Assembly (NCBI GenBank): GCA_002438605.1
Contig: DJPR01000002.1
Location: 68,870 to 75,179, forward strand
Length of the DNA: 6,310 bases
Source: Ruminococcus sp. UBA6407
GTDB taxonomy: Bacteria; Bacillota; Clostridia; Oscillospirales; Ruminococcaceae
Reading direction: 5' to 3'
The position numbers were made by a program, and so were the translations under genes. This document shows, piece after piece, positions 1-6,274 of this stretch. Numbering within the stretch: the first letter of the stretch is position 1; every line of letters starts with the position of its first letter. The notes under the pieces are model-generated. The model had not been told where the DNA came from. It ran no database searches and saw only the letters and a program-made list of their open reading frames with translations.

Positions 1-17
1 GACGAAAAATATATCTG

Positions 18-53
18 CGTTTCTGCCGAACAAACTTTGTGCAGTATTGCCTT
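18..53 (+). repeat. Imperfect 36-bp repeat, left copy (inverted relative to 6275-6310)
   Basis: The 36 bp match the reverse complement of 6275-6310 at 27 of 36 positions with no gaps. Two conserved blocks (8 of 8 and 16 of 19 identical) flank a variable 9-bp centre. Read on the minus strand, the copy begins with AAGGCAATACTGCACAAAG, 4 nt beyond the thioesterase stop codon, and runs outward toward the window edge, ending with CAGAAACG. It lies wholly in non-coding DNA. It could be the end of a MITE or insertion sequence, or a dispersed intergenic repeat. I cannot name a family, and the element may continue beyond position 1. Confidence 0.55.
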
Positions 54-56
54 TAC

Positions 57-494
57 TTAAAGTCTTACTTCATACCCAACATACCTGTTAAATACATCAT
101 ATATTTCTGGGTATTTTTTCTGAGTACGAATCGGTTTCATATTCATATTGACAAAGCAATGAGCAGTTTTCCCTTCCGCATAAAGAACAGTATTCTCAGG
201 ACTTACAATTTTATATGTAATCTCAAAACGCAGACCATTAAAATTTTCTATTTTAGGTATTACTGCAAATTCCTCATCAAATCTGACAGGAAATTTATAA
301 TGGCACTCTGCTGAAAGCACAGGAACCATTACTCCTTGTGCTTCAATAGCTTCAAAAGGCAATCCTGCCTGTTCCAAAAGTGAAACTCTTGACTCCTCAA
401 ACCACCTTATATAATTTGAATGATGCACTATTCCCATTTTGTCAGTTTCATAATAAAAAGCTTTTCTTCTATAAGCATAAATTTCATTTAACAT
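57..494 (-). CDS. Acyl-CoA thioesterase, YbgC/FadM-like hot-dog family
   Basis: A 145-residue protein, about the usual length for a single hot-dog domain of the YbgC/FadM (4-hydroxybenzoyl-CoA thioesterase) family. These enzymes hydrolyse acyl-CoA thioesters in the cytoplasm. The N-terminal signature is clear: YYETDKMGIVHHSNYIRWFE at residues 14-33, with the presumed catalytic Asp18, and His25, Asn27 and Tyr28 spaced as in YbgC proteins (D-x6-H-x-N-Y). The frame stays open upstream to 665, but the ATG at 494 is preferred. It is preceded by an A/G-rich ribosome binding site (GAAAGGAAAGTAAAC then ATG), and the promoter at 556-584 predicts a transcript start near 549, so an ATG at 548 would be almost leaderless. 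The gene is transcribed alone, divergently from cls. The acyl substrate cannot be read from sequence, and the neighbours do not indicate a pathway. No convincing hairpin terminator follows; the 36-bp repeat starts right after the stop. Confidence 0.9.
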   Translation of the reverse strand: MLNEIYAYRRKAFYYETDKMGIVHHSNYIRWFEESRVSLLEQAGLPFEAIEAQGVMVPVLSAECHYKFPVRFDEEFAVIPKIENFNGLRFEITYKIVSPENTVLYAEGKTAHCFVNMNMKPIRTQKKYPEIYDVFNRYVGYEVRL

Positions 495-541
495 GTTTAC
501 TTTCCTTTCAGAGCTTAAAGAGCTAATATGTACAGTCATGT

Positions 542-570
542 TTGACATTACTTTTATTATATCATAAATA
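542..570 (+). promoter_or_regulatory. Probable promoter for cls
   Basis: A perfect -35 box TTGACA (542-547) is followed after 17 bp by TAAATA (565-570), a weak -10 box with about three matches to consensus. The predicted start near 577 leaves a leader of roughly 23 nt. The gene needs a promoter in this 105-bp divergent spacer, and this is the best candidate seen. The weak -10 keeps confidence moderate. Confidence 0.45.
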
Positions 571-584
571 AAGTTAAAAAACAA
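556..584 (-). promoter_or_regulatory. Sigma-A-type promoter for the thioesterase gene
   Basis: On the minus strand, TTGTTT (579-584) and a perfect TATAAT (556-561) are separated by exactly 17 bp. The predicted start is near 549, giving a 5' leader of about 55 nt before the ATG at 494. The element overlaps the proposed cls promoter on the other strand. Confidence 0.7.
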
Positions 585-599
585 CTCCGAGGTGAAAAA

Positions 600-2141
600 A
601 TGAAAAGAATACTTACAAAAATTTTCAGCAGAAACTTTATCTTTATTGCAATGCTTCTGCTGCAAATTGCTTTTATTGCATTTACAATATGGAAATTAAG
701 AGAACATTACTTCATTATCCATGTGAGTATAATGGTTCTGAATATCGTTCTAATAGTCTACATTATAAATAAGAATGAAAACCCTGCATATAAACTTGCG
801 TGGATCATAGCCATAGACATTCTGCCTCTTTTTGCAGGACTTGCATATCTTTTTATTCAAACTCAGCTTGGAAAAAAGCTTTTTATAAAACTTCAGGACA
901 GAAGTATAGAGTATTCTAAAAATTTTCTTATGCAAAATCAGGATACACTTTCTCATCTTGAAATTGAAAGCAAAAAGGTTTCAAATCTGTCAACATATAT
1001 AAATCAATTTGGCCCATATCCTGTCTACACCAAAACTACAGTTCAGTATTTTCCTGTCGGTGAGCTGCAATTTGAAGCTCTCATAAATGAATTAAAAAAA
1101 GCAGAGCATTTTATCTTCATGGAGTTTTTTATTATAGCACAAGGCTATATGTTTGATACAATTGCAGATATTCTGATTGATAAATCAAAATCAGGCGTTG
1201 AAATAAGATTTATGTATGACGGAATCGGTGCTCAGATTAACTCTCCAGTTCCAAATAAGTATTTCAAAAAATTAACTGAAAATGGCATTAAGTGCAAGGT
1301 ATTCAATCAATTCACACCTTTTCTTTCAACTATTCAGAATAACCGTGACCACCGAAAAATTGTCGTAATTGACGGTAATACTGCTTTTACAGGCGGTATA
1401 AATATTGCCGATGAATATATAAACCGCAAGGAACGATTTGGTCACTGGAAGGATACAGGAATCATGCTTAAAGGTGAAGCTGTCTGGAATTACACTGTAA
1501 TGTTTCTACAGCTTTGGGAACTCAATGAACCTCAAATGAGCAATTATGAGGAATTTATCCCAAAGTATCAGGCAACAGGCTTTTTTGAAAGTGATGGTTT
1601 TGTACAGCCTTATTCCGATAGTCCGATGGACGAAGAGCATATCGGTGAAATGGTATATCTTGATATAATTAATAATGCCGAGGAGTATGTATATATAACC
1701 ACCCCTTATTTAATTCTTGATAATGAGCTTTTAACTGCACTGCAGCTTGCCTCAAAAAAGGGAATTGATGTAAGGATTATAACTCCTCATATTGCAGATA
1801 AATGGTATGTATATCAGATAGCGTGGAGATATTATCCCAGACTCATTGAGGCAGGCGTTAAAATTTATGAATACACTCCCGGTTTTATTCATGCAAAAAG
1901 TTTCGTATCTGATGACAGTACCGCTGTAATAGGAACTATTAATTTAGATTACAGAAGTCTTTATCTCCACTATGAATGTGCATGTCTTATATATAACAAT
2001 TCCGCTGTTTTTGATATAAAAAACGATTTTCTTGAAACAATAAAGCTATCACAAGAAATTACTCTTGAGGAATGCCGCAAGCTTCCATTAAGACGAAAAC
2101 TTGCAGGCTGGCTGCTTAATATATTTGCACCGCTTTTATGA
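600..2141 (+). CDS. cls: Cardiolipin synthase (phospholipase D superfamily)
   Basis: A 513-residue membrane protein that in this family joins two phosphatidylglycerol molecules into cardiolipin plus glycerol at the cytoplasmic membrane. Three hydrophobic segments occupy about residues 12-31, 38-56 and 65-86, the last containing the family-typical PAYKLAWII stretch. Two phospholipase D domains follow. Each carries an intact HKD motif: H251-x-K253-x4-D258 (HRKIVVIDG, then TGGINIADEY) and H431-x-K433-x4-D438 (HAKSFVSDD, then GTINLDYRS). The paired motifs, N-terminal membrane anchor and total length all fit a full, active bacterial Cls. The ATG at 600 is preceded by GAGGTG (589-594) with 5 nt spacing. 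The gene is divergent from the thioesterase. The mrp promoter starts only 3 bp after the stop, so no separate terminator fits there, and cls transcripts probably run into the hairpin at 2251-2290. Other two-HKD transferases are possible but less likely. Confidence 0.95.
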   Translation: MKRILTKIFSRNFIFIAMLLLQIAFIAFTIWKLREHYFIIHVSIMVLNIVLIVYIINKNENPAYKLAWIIAIDILPLFAGLAYLFIQTQLGKKLFIKLQDRSIEYSKNFLMQNQDTLSHLEIESKKVSNLSTYINQFGPYPVYTKTTVQYFPVGELQFEALINELKKAEHFIFMEFFIIAQGYMFDTIADILIDKSKSGVEIRFMYDGIGAQINSPVPNKYFKKLTENGIKCKVFNQFTPFLSTIQNNRDHRKIVVIDGNTAFTGGINIADEYINRKERFGHWKDTGIMLKGEAVWNYTVMFLQLWELNEPQMSNYEEFIPKYQATGFFESDGFVQPYSDSPMDEEHIGEMVYLDIINNAEEYVYITTPYLILDNELLTALQLASKKGIDVRIITPHIADKWYVYQIAWRYYPRLIEAGVKIYEYTPGFIHAKSFVSDDSTAVIGTINLDYRSLYLHYECACLIYNNSAVFDIKNDFLETIKLSQEITLEECRKLPLRRKLAGWLLNIFAPLL

Positions 2142-2143
2142 TA

Positions 2144-2172
2144 TTGACTTTTTTCAAAATCAGTATTATAAT
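2144..2172 (+). promoter_or_regulatory. Near-consensus promoter for mrp
   Basis: TTGACT (2144-2149) and a perfect TATAAT (2167-2172) are separated by 17 bp, 11 of 12 consensus positions. It begins 3 bp after the cls stop codon. The predicted start is near 2179, about 158 nt before the mrp start codon, which is an unusually long leader compared with the other genes in this window. Confidence 0.75.
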
Positions 2173-2250
2173 TATAAGAATGAAAAATTATTTTAAACAG
2201 CAAAAAAATATTCAAGTATATTAATTTTCAGATTGTTTAAAAAGTTTAAT

Positions 2251-2290
2251 AAAAGGGAAGAACGCCATTTCTTGCATGGCGTTCCCTTTT
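2251..2290 (+). terminator. Strong bulged hairpin in the cls-mrp spacer (terminator or leader element)
   Basis: AAAAGGG (2251-2257) and AACGCCAT (2261-2268) pair with ATGGCGTT (2276-2283) and CCCTTTT (2284-2290). This gives 15 base pairs interrupted by a 3-nt bulge on the left arm, with a 7-nt loop. Only four T residues end the right arm and A residues follow, so it is a poor classical terminator. It is the only candidate terminator for cls, but it also lies inside the predicted mrp leader, where it could act as an attenuator or mRNA stabiliser. Confidence 0.5.
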
Positions 2291-2294
2291 AAAA

Positions 2295-2311
2295 ACAGTC
2301 CTGTGGACTGT
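2295..2311 (+). promoter_or_regulatory. Small perfect hairpin in the mrp leader
   Basis: ACAGTCC (2295-2301) and GGACTGT (2305-2311) form a perfect 7-bp inverted repeat with a 3-nt loop. It starts 4 nt after the larger hairpin and ends 13 nt before the mrp ribosome binding site (AGGAG, 2325-2329). No T-run follows, so it is not a terminator. A role in mrp translation or mRNA processing is only inference. Confidence 0.45.
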
Positions 2312-2336
2312 ATCACTATTGAATAGGAGTTTTAAA

Positions 2337-3158
2337 ATGAGCGAATGTACACATGATTGTTCAACATGCAGCAGTAACTGCGGCGAAAGAAAGCCTGAGA
2401 GCTTCCTTGAAAAGCCAAATGAACTCAGCAAAATTAATAAGGTTATCGGCATTGTCAGCGGTAAAGGCGGAGTTGGTAAAACCCTTGTTTCGTCAATGCT
2501 AGCTGTAATTATGCAGAGAAATAATAAAAAGGTTGGTATTCTTGATGCAGATATTACCGGCCCATCTATTCCAAAGGCTTTTGGAATAAAAGAAAAGGCT
2601 CAGGGAACGGAACTCGGCATTATCCCTGTAAAAAGCAAAATGGGAATTGACGTTATGTCTGTAAATCTTCTCCTTGAAAATGATACTGATCCGGTTGTAT
2701 GGAGAGGTCCTGTCATAGCAGGTGTTGTCAAGCAATTCTGGACTGACGTAATATGGAAAGATGTAGATTATCTTTTCGTTGATATGCCTCCGGGAACAGG
2801 CGATGTTCCTCTTACTGTTTTTCAGACAATCCCTGTAAACGGCATTGTTATTGTTACTTCTCCTCAGGAGCTTGTTTCAATGATTGTTGAAAAAGCTGTA
2901 AAAATGGCAAAAATGATGAATATACCAATTATCGGAATTATTGAAAATATGAGCTATCTTGAATGTCCTGACTGCAAAAAGAAAATTGAGGTCTTTGGCA
3001 AGAGCCATATTGATGAAGTTGCAATGGAATATGGTATTCCTGTTTTAGCAAGAATTCCTATTTGTTCTGACCTTGCAGCTGCCTGTGATAATGGTGTTAT
3101 TGAATTATTTGAGGGTGATTGGCTGGACGCTGCTGTTAATCAGATTGATAATATGTAA
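2337..3158 (+). CDS. mrp: Mrp/NBP35 (ApbC) family Fe-S cluster carrier ATPase
   Basis: A 273-residue cytoplasmic P-loop ATPase of the Mrp/NBP35/ApbC family, which binds and transfers [4Fe-4S] clusters to target enzymes. Visible motifs in order: an N-terminal Cys cluster C4-x3-C8-x2-C11-x3-C15; a deviant Walker A loop GKGGVGKT at residues 42-49; a switch I-like stretch DADITGPSIP from residue 70; the family hallmark DMPPGTGD at 149-156; and ENMSYLECPDC with the cluster-bridging CxxC at C210 and C213. The ATG at 2337 is chosen because AGGAG (2325-2329) sits 7 nt upstream. A TTG six codons earlier (2319) is in frame, but the ribosome binding site would then lie inside the coding sequence. The length fits the compact Mrp form without an N-terminal DUF59 domain. 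It has its own promoter and a strong terminator, so it is a single-gene unit. The Fe-S clients cannot be inferred from context. Confidence 0.95.
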   Translation: MSECTHDCSTCSSNCGERKPESFLEKPNELSKINKVIGIVSGKGGVGKTLVSSMLAVIMQRNNKKVGILDADITGPSIPKAFGIKEKAQGTELGIIPVKSKMGIDVMSVNLLLENDTDPVVWRGPVIAGVVKQFWTDVIWKDVDYLFVDMPPGTGDVPLTVFQTIPVNGIVIVTSPQELVSMIVEKAVKMAKMMNIPIIGIIENMSYLECPDCKKKIEVFGKSHIDEVAMEYGIPVLARIPICSDLAAACDNGVIELFEGDWLDAAVNQIDNM

Positions 3159-3164
3159 AACTTT

Positions 3165-3195
3165 GTGCTGCTATATCATATAGCAGCACTTTTTT
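3165..3195 (+). terminator. Intrinsic terminator of mrp
   Basis: GTGCTGCTAT (3165-3174) and ATAGCAGCAC (3180-3189) form a perfect 10-bp stem with a 5-nt loop, followed directly by six T residues (3190-3195). It starts 6 nt after the mrp stop codon. Confidence 0.93.
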
Positions 3196-3240
3196 GTAAA
3201 TAAATTACATTTTTCAAATATTGCTTTTTTGTTAACAACT

Positions 3241-3283
3241 GACCATTTATAGCTCACTTTCGCTAAAAATGGTCCTATTTTTT
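3241..3283 (+). terminator. Dyad with T-run upstream of the xylanase promoter (second terminator or operator)
   Basis: GACCATTTATAGC (3241-3253) and GCTAAAAATGGTC (3262-3274) pair over 13 positions with one A-A mismatch and an 8-nt loop. Six T residues (3278-3283) follow after 3 nt. It could be a back-up terminator isolating the xylanase promoter from mrp read-through. Its right edge lies 18 bp before the xylanase -35 box, so it could also be a protein-binding dyad. A 10-bp palindrome TTGTTAACAA (3229-3238) sits just to its left. Confidence 0.5.
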
Positions 3284-3292
3284 AACAGACTA

Positions 3293-3321
3293 TTGACAAC
3301 TTTTACCAAGATTGCTATAAT
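3293..3321 (+). promoter_or_regulatory. Consensus extended -10 promoter of the xylanase gene
   Basis: TTGACA (3293-3298) and TATAAT (3316-3321) match the sigma-A consensus at all 12 positions with a 17-bp spacer, and a TGC before the -10 adds an extended -10 element. The predicted start near 3328 gives a leader of about 20 nt, so the ribosome binding site lies at the very 5' end of the mRNA. Confidence 0.88.
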
Positions 3322-3347
3322 AGCCTTAAAAGGAGGTGTTCTTTTTT

Positions 3348-6044
3348 ATGAAGAACAAACTAAAAGGGAAATTGATGACTAAGGTTACCAGTTGTCTTAT
3401 GGCTTTTATGTTCTGTACAGCAAATGTTCCTGCAATAAGCGTTGATGCAGCTACAGTAATTACAGAAAATAAAACCGGTACAGAAGACGGCTATGCTTAT
3501 GAGTTATGGAAAGACAGCGGAAACACAAGCATGACTCTTAACGGCAACGGAAATTTCAGCTGTGAGTGGAACAACATTAATAACTGTCTTTTCCGTAAAG
3601 GACAAAAGTTTGACTGTACACAAACATATCAGGATTTAAATGGTGTTTATATTGACTATGGTGTTGATTATAAACCAAACGGAAATTCCTATATGTGTGT
3701 TTATGGTTGGACAAGAAATCCACTTGTTGAGTATTATATCGTAGAAACATGGGGCAGCTGGAGACCACCGGGAGCTACATCCGCTCTTGGAACTATTACT
3801 GTTGACGGCGGTACTTATGATATCTACAAAACAACAAGAGTAAATCAGCCATCAATTGACGGTAATACAACATTCGATCAGTACTGGAGCGTTCGTCAGA
3901 ACAAACCGTCTGCAAACGGTACAAAAATTGAAGGCAGAATTTCAGTTTCAAAGCACTTTGAAGCTTGGGAAAAAGTTGGACTTAAAATGGGCAAGATGTA
4001 CGAAGTAGCTCTTAATATTGAGGGTTATCAAAGCTCAGGTTCAGCTAATGTTTATAAGAATGTCCTTACAATAGGTAAGGGTGAAGGCGGTACAACAACA
4101 GATCCAGGTACAACTCCAAGTACACCTGCTGTTGAACCGGATTCAAACGGTTACTACTTCCACAGCACATTTGAAAGCAGCAAGGATGATTGGCAGTCAA
4201 GAGGCGACTCTACACTTTCTCTTAGCGGCAAATCACCATATGCAGGCAAAAATGCTCTCCTCGTAGAAGGACGTACTGATACATGGCATGGTGCTGCTTA
4301 TACTTTAAACACTTCAACATTTGTACCGGGTTCAGCATACAGCTTTAGTGTTGGTGTTCTTCAGAACAGCGGTTCAACTCAAGAAATGAGATTGACACTT
4401 CAGTATCAGGATGCGAGCGGTGAAACACAGTATGATACAGTCGCTTCAGCTAATGCAAAGAGTACTGAATGGACAAAGCTTGAAAATACAGCATATACTA
4501 TCCCATCAGGTGCTTCTGACCTTCTTCTTTATGTAGAGAATGCTGACAGTACAGCTGATTTTTACATGGATGAAGCTATTGGTGCCGTTAAGGGTACTGC
4601 TTCTACTGTTACAACAGGTCAGGGAACATCAGGATCACAAACAGGCACTACAGATCCAGGCACAGATCCGGGTACAGATCCGGGTTCTTCAGACGTTTCT
4701 ACTGGATACCTTAAAGATGCCTTTGCCGGTCTCTTTAAATTCGGTACTTCTGTAAGCCCTAATGAATTAAATTCAGGAGCAACATTTATTAAAAATCATT
4801 TCAACAGTATCACTCCTGAAAATGAATTGAAGCCTGATGCTATTCTTAATCAGTCTGCAAGCCAGCAGTATGGCAATAATGTAAACCCACAGGTTACATT
4901 TAACAGCGGAACACAAGCTACACTTAAATTCTGCGAACAGAACGGAATTTCAATGCGTGGTCATACATTTGTTTGGTACAGCCAGACTCCTGACTGGTTC
5001 TTCAGAGAGAACTTCAGCAGTTCAGGTGCTTATGTATCTAAGGAAATTATGAATCAGCGTATGGAAAACTTCATAAAGAATACTTTTGAGCTTATTGCTA
5101 AGGATTATCCTAATCTTGACCTTTATGCTTATGATGTTGTTAATGAAGCTTTCCTTAATGACGGCGGCGGACTTCGTGACGCAAACAACTCAAACTGGAC
5201 AAAGATTTATGGTGACAGCGATGAATTTATAATCAATGCATTTACTTATGCAAGAAAGTATGCTCCGGCAGGCTGCAAACTTTACATTAACGATTATAAT
5301 GAATATATCCCTGCAAAAACAAATGACCTTTATAACATTGCTATGAAGCTTAAAGAAAAAGGTCTTATCGATGGTATCGGCATGCAGTCACACCTTGATG
5401 TAGGCTATCCAAGTGCTTCTGTTTATAAAACTGCACTCGAAAAGTTCATCAGCACAGGTCTTGATGTACAGATCACTGAGCTTGATATAACTACAACAAA
5501 TGAATCATCTCAGGCTGCTCTTTACAAAGAGATTCTTCAGCTTGCTGTTGACCATGCTGATTCAATAAGCTCTGTTACTGTTTGGGGTACTCATGACAGC
5601 ATCAGCTGGAGAAGCAGTCAGAATCCTCTTCTCTTTGGTGCAAACTATACACCAAAACAGGCTTACACAGCAGTTATGGAAGTTGCTAAGAACGCTACTC
5701 CTCCACAAACAACTACTACAACCAAGATAACAACAACTACCACAAAAGCTACTACAACAACTACAACTACAAAAGCAACAACTACTACAAAGGCAACTAC
5801 AACAACTACAACACAGCCTGTTAATTATCTCCCAGGTGACGCTAACTGCGATGGTAAGGTTGATATCTCAGATGCTGTTGTAATTAAATGCTATCTGATC
5901 AGCAGTTCAAAATATCCATTGAGTGCACAGGGTGCATATAATGCTGATGTTCAGGGTAATAGAAACGGTGTTAATGCTCAGGATGCAGTTGCAATTCAAA
6001 AATACATCCTTAGAATAATTACATCATTTGACGCTGTTTCCTAA
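3348..6044 (+). CDS. Secreted modular endo-xylanase: GH11-CBM22-GH10-dockerin
   Basis: An 898-residue cellulosomal enzyme with two endo-beta-1,4-xylanase domains. A signal peptide (Lys-rich start, hydrophobic core, likely cleavage after VDA at 34/35) directs secretion. GH11 spans about 40-243, with nucleophile Glu128 in [10 protein letters not shown] and acid/base Glu225 in [12 protein letters not shown] short Thr/Pro linker leads to a CBM22 xylan-binding module (about 268-416, with RTDTWHGA). A TDPG-repeat linker leads to GH10 (about 451-784): [14 protein letters not shown] at 537-550, acid/base Glu600 in YDVVNEA, nucleophile Glu711 in ITELDI, and WGTHDSISW. Residues 788-822 are 27 Thr in 35. 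The dockerin (about 828-891) should attach the enzyme to a scaffoldin cohesin; no sortase signal is seen. The ATG at 3348 follows AAGGAGGTG (3330-3338); an in-frame GTG at 3336 lies inside that site. GH10 and GH11 differ in tolerance for substituted xylan, so cooperation on one chain is inferred. Similar GH11 plus GH10 xylanases are known in R. flavefaciens; I do not assign a specific gene name. Confidence 0.96.
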   Translation: MKNKLKGKLMTKVTSCLMAFMFCTANVPAISVDAATVITENKTGTEDGYAYELWKDSGNTSMTLNGNGNFSCEWNNINNCLFRKGQKFDCTQTYQDLNGVYIDYGVDYKPNGNSYMCVYGWTRNPLVEYYIVETWGSWRPPGATSALGTITVDGGTYDIYKTTRVNQPSIDGNTTFDQYWSVRQNKPSANGTKIEGRISVSKHFEAWEKVGLKMGKMYEVALNIEGYQSSGSANVYKNVLTIGKGEGGTTTDPGTTPSTPAVEPDSNGYYFHSTFESSKDDWQSRGDSTLSLSGKSPYAGKNALLVEGRTDTWHGAAYTLNTSTFVPGSAYSFSVGVLQNSGSTQEMRLTLQYQDASGETQYDTVASANAKSTEWTKLENTAYTIPSGASDLLLYVENADSTADFYMDEAIGAVKGTASTVTTGQGTSGSQTGTTDPGTDPGTDPGSSDVSTGYLKDAFAGLFKFGTSVSPNELNSGATFIKNHFNSITPENELKPDAILNQSASQQYGNNVNPQVTFNSGTQATLKFCEQNGISMRGHTFVWYSQTPDWFFRENFSSSGAYVSKEIMNQRMENFIKNTFELIAKDYPNLDLYAYDVVNEAFLNDGGGLRDANNSNWTKIYGDSDEFIINAFTYARKYAPAGCKLYINDYNEYIPAKTNDLYNIAMKLKEKGLIDGIGMQSHLDVGYPSASVYKTALEKFISTGLDVQITELDITTTNESSQAALYKEILQLAVDHADSISSVTVWGTHDSISWRSSQNPLLFGANYTPKQAYTAVMEVAKNATPPQTTTTTKITTTTTKATTTTTTTKATTTTKATTTTTTQPVNYLPGDANCDGKVDISDAVVIKCYLISSSKYPLSAQGAYNADVQGNRNGVNAQDAVAIQKYILRIITSFDAVS
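4650..4685 (+). repeat. Three tandem 12-bp units in the CBM22-GH10 linker
   Basis: Three direct units of ACAGATCCRGGY (4650-4661, 4662-4673, 4674-4685) encode TDPG three times. Units 2 and 3 are identical, which suggests recent duplication by slippage. A related TTDPGTTP stretch occurs between GH11 and CBM22 near 4093. The protein role is a flexible spacer, so copy number may vary between strains. Confidence 0.8.
5709..5813 (+). repeat. Degenerate ACN-codon repeat encoding the Thr-rich linker
   Basis: This 105-bp stretch codes for 27 Thr among 35 residues, broken by Lys-Ile or Lys-Ala pairs at irregular intervals (Thr runs of 5, 5, 7, 4 and 6). Codons are almost only ACA and ACT, so the DNA is a near-repetitive ACA/ACT tract that could change length by slippage. 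In the protein it is an extended, possibly O-glycosylated linker between GH10 and the dockerin; glycosylation is inference. Confidence 0.85.
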
Positions 6045-6058
6045 AATTTAATATTATT

Positions 6059-6096
6059 TCAGGAGTCTTATTTCATTATAAGACTCCTGATTTTTT
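6059..6096 (+). terminator. Intrinsic terminator of the xylanase gene
   Basis: TCAGGAGTCTTAT (6059-6071) and ATAAGACTCCTGA (6078-6090) form a perfect 13-bp stem with a 6-nt loop, followed by six T residues (6091-6096). It starts 14 nt after the xylanase stop codon. Confidence 0.94.
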
Positions 6097-6138
6097 GTCT
6101 TTAGCAATCTGATAAAAGATTATGCGATATTGCCTGTA

Positions 6139-6214
6139 TAAAAACATTGCAGTCCTCATAGATTGAGAACTGCAATGGTGTAGAAAAAATAATTTAATCA
6201 GGATTTAACCTGTT
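6139..6214 (-). ncRNA. Candidate small RNA of about 75 nt
   Basis: A minus-strand consensus promoter (6221-6249) predicts a start near 6214, and an intrinsic terminator on the same strand predicts an end near 6139. The product would hold a small 5' hairpin (CAGG and CCTG around a 6-nt loop, 6198-6211), a U-rich single-stranded stretch, then the terminator stem. No start codon with a ribosome binding site lies in it and it matches no RNA family I recognise. It would be transcribed toward the 3' end of the xylanase gene, so read-through would be antisense to that mRNA. The existence of the RNA is inferred from signals only. Confidence 0.45.
6140..6177 (-). terminator. Minus-strand intrinsic terminator
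   Basis: On the minus strand, CATTGCAGT (6177-6169) pairs with ACTGCAATG (6153-6145), and CTCA (6167-6164) with TGAG (6158-6155). This gives 13 pairs with one internal mismatch and a 5-nt loop, followed by five T residues (6144-6140). On the plus strand the hairpin is followed by A-rich sequence, so it works as a terminator only leftward. Confidence 0.75.
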
Positions 6215-6220
6215 AACGTA

Positions 6221-6249
6221 ATTATATATTATTTTTATTATTTTGTCAA
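6221..6249 (-). promoter_or_regulatory. Consensus promoter on the minus strand, no gene downstream
   Basis: On the minus strand, TTGACA (6244-6249) and TATAAT (6221-6226) match the sigma-A consensus at 12 of 12 positions with a 17-bp spacer. No protein gene follows before the terminator at 6140-6177, so it points to a short untranslated transcript. Confidence 0.7.
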
Positions 6250-6274
6250 TTAAAATTTCGTTAAGAAATTAATT

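Noticed and set aside
39..314. Plus-strand ORF opposite the thioesterase
   Set aside because: It is antisense to a well-supported gene, lacks a ribosome binding site and has no recognisable protein features.
495..665. N-terminal extension of the thioesterase by 57 residues
   Set aside because: The extension overlaps the cls coding start and both promoters, lies mostly upstream of the predicted transcript start, and does not resemble the hot-dog family. The ATG at 494 has a ribosome binding site.
2180..2224. A 14-codon ORF at the very start of the mrp leader transcript (leader peptide candidate)
   Set aside because: It has no ribosome binding site, starts within a nucleotide or so of the predicted transcript start, has no run of one regulatory amino acid, and does not overlap the hairpins. 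Chance in AT-rich DNA is more likely.
3336..3347. GTG start four codons upstream of the xylanase ATG
   Set aside because: The GTG is part of the ribosome binding site itself; the ATG at 3348 begins a normal Lys-rich signal peptide.
4081..4755. Out-of-frame plus-strand ORFs within the xylanase linkers and CBM22 (4081-4266 and 4540-4755)
   Set aside because: Low-complexity Gln/Leu-rich translations are shadows of the Thr/Gly/Pro linker codons, with no ribosome binding site or family resemblance.
5709..5813. CRISPR-like or satellite array
   Set aside because: The repetition is in ACA/ACT codons inside a continuous reading frame, with no constant repeat-spacer structure.
6092..6163. A minus-strand ORF of about 23 codons starting inside the 6145-6177 hairpin
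   Set aside because: No ribosome binding site precedes it, it begins inside the terminator stem-loop and runs through the xylanase terminator.
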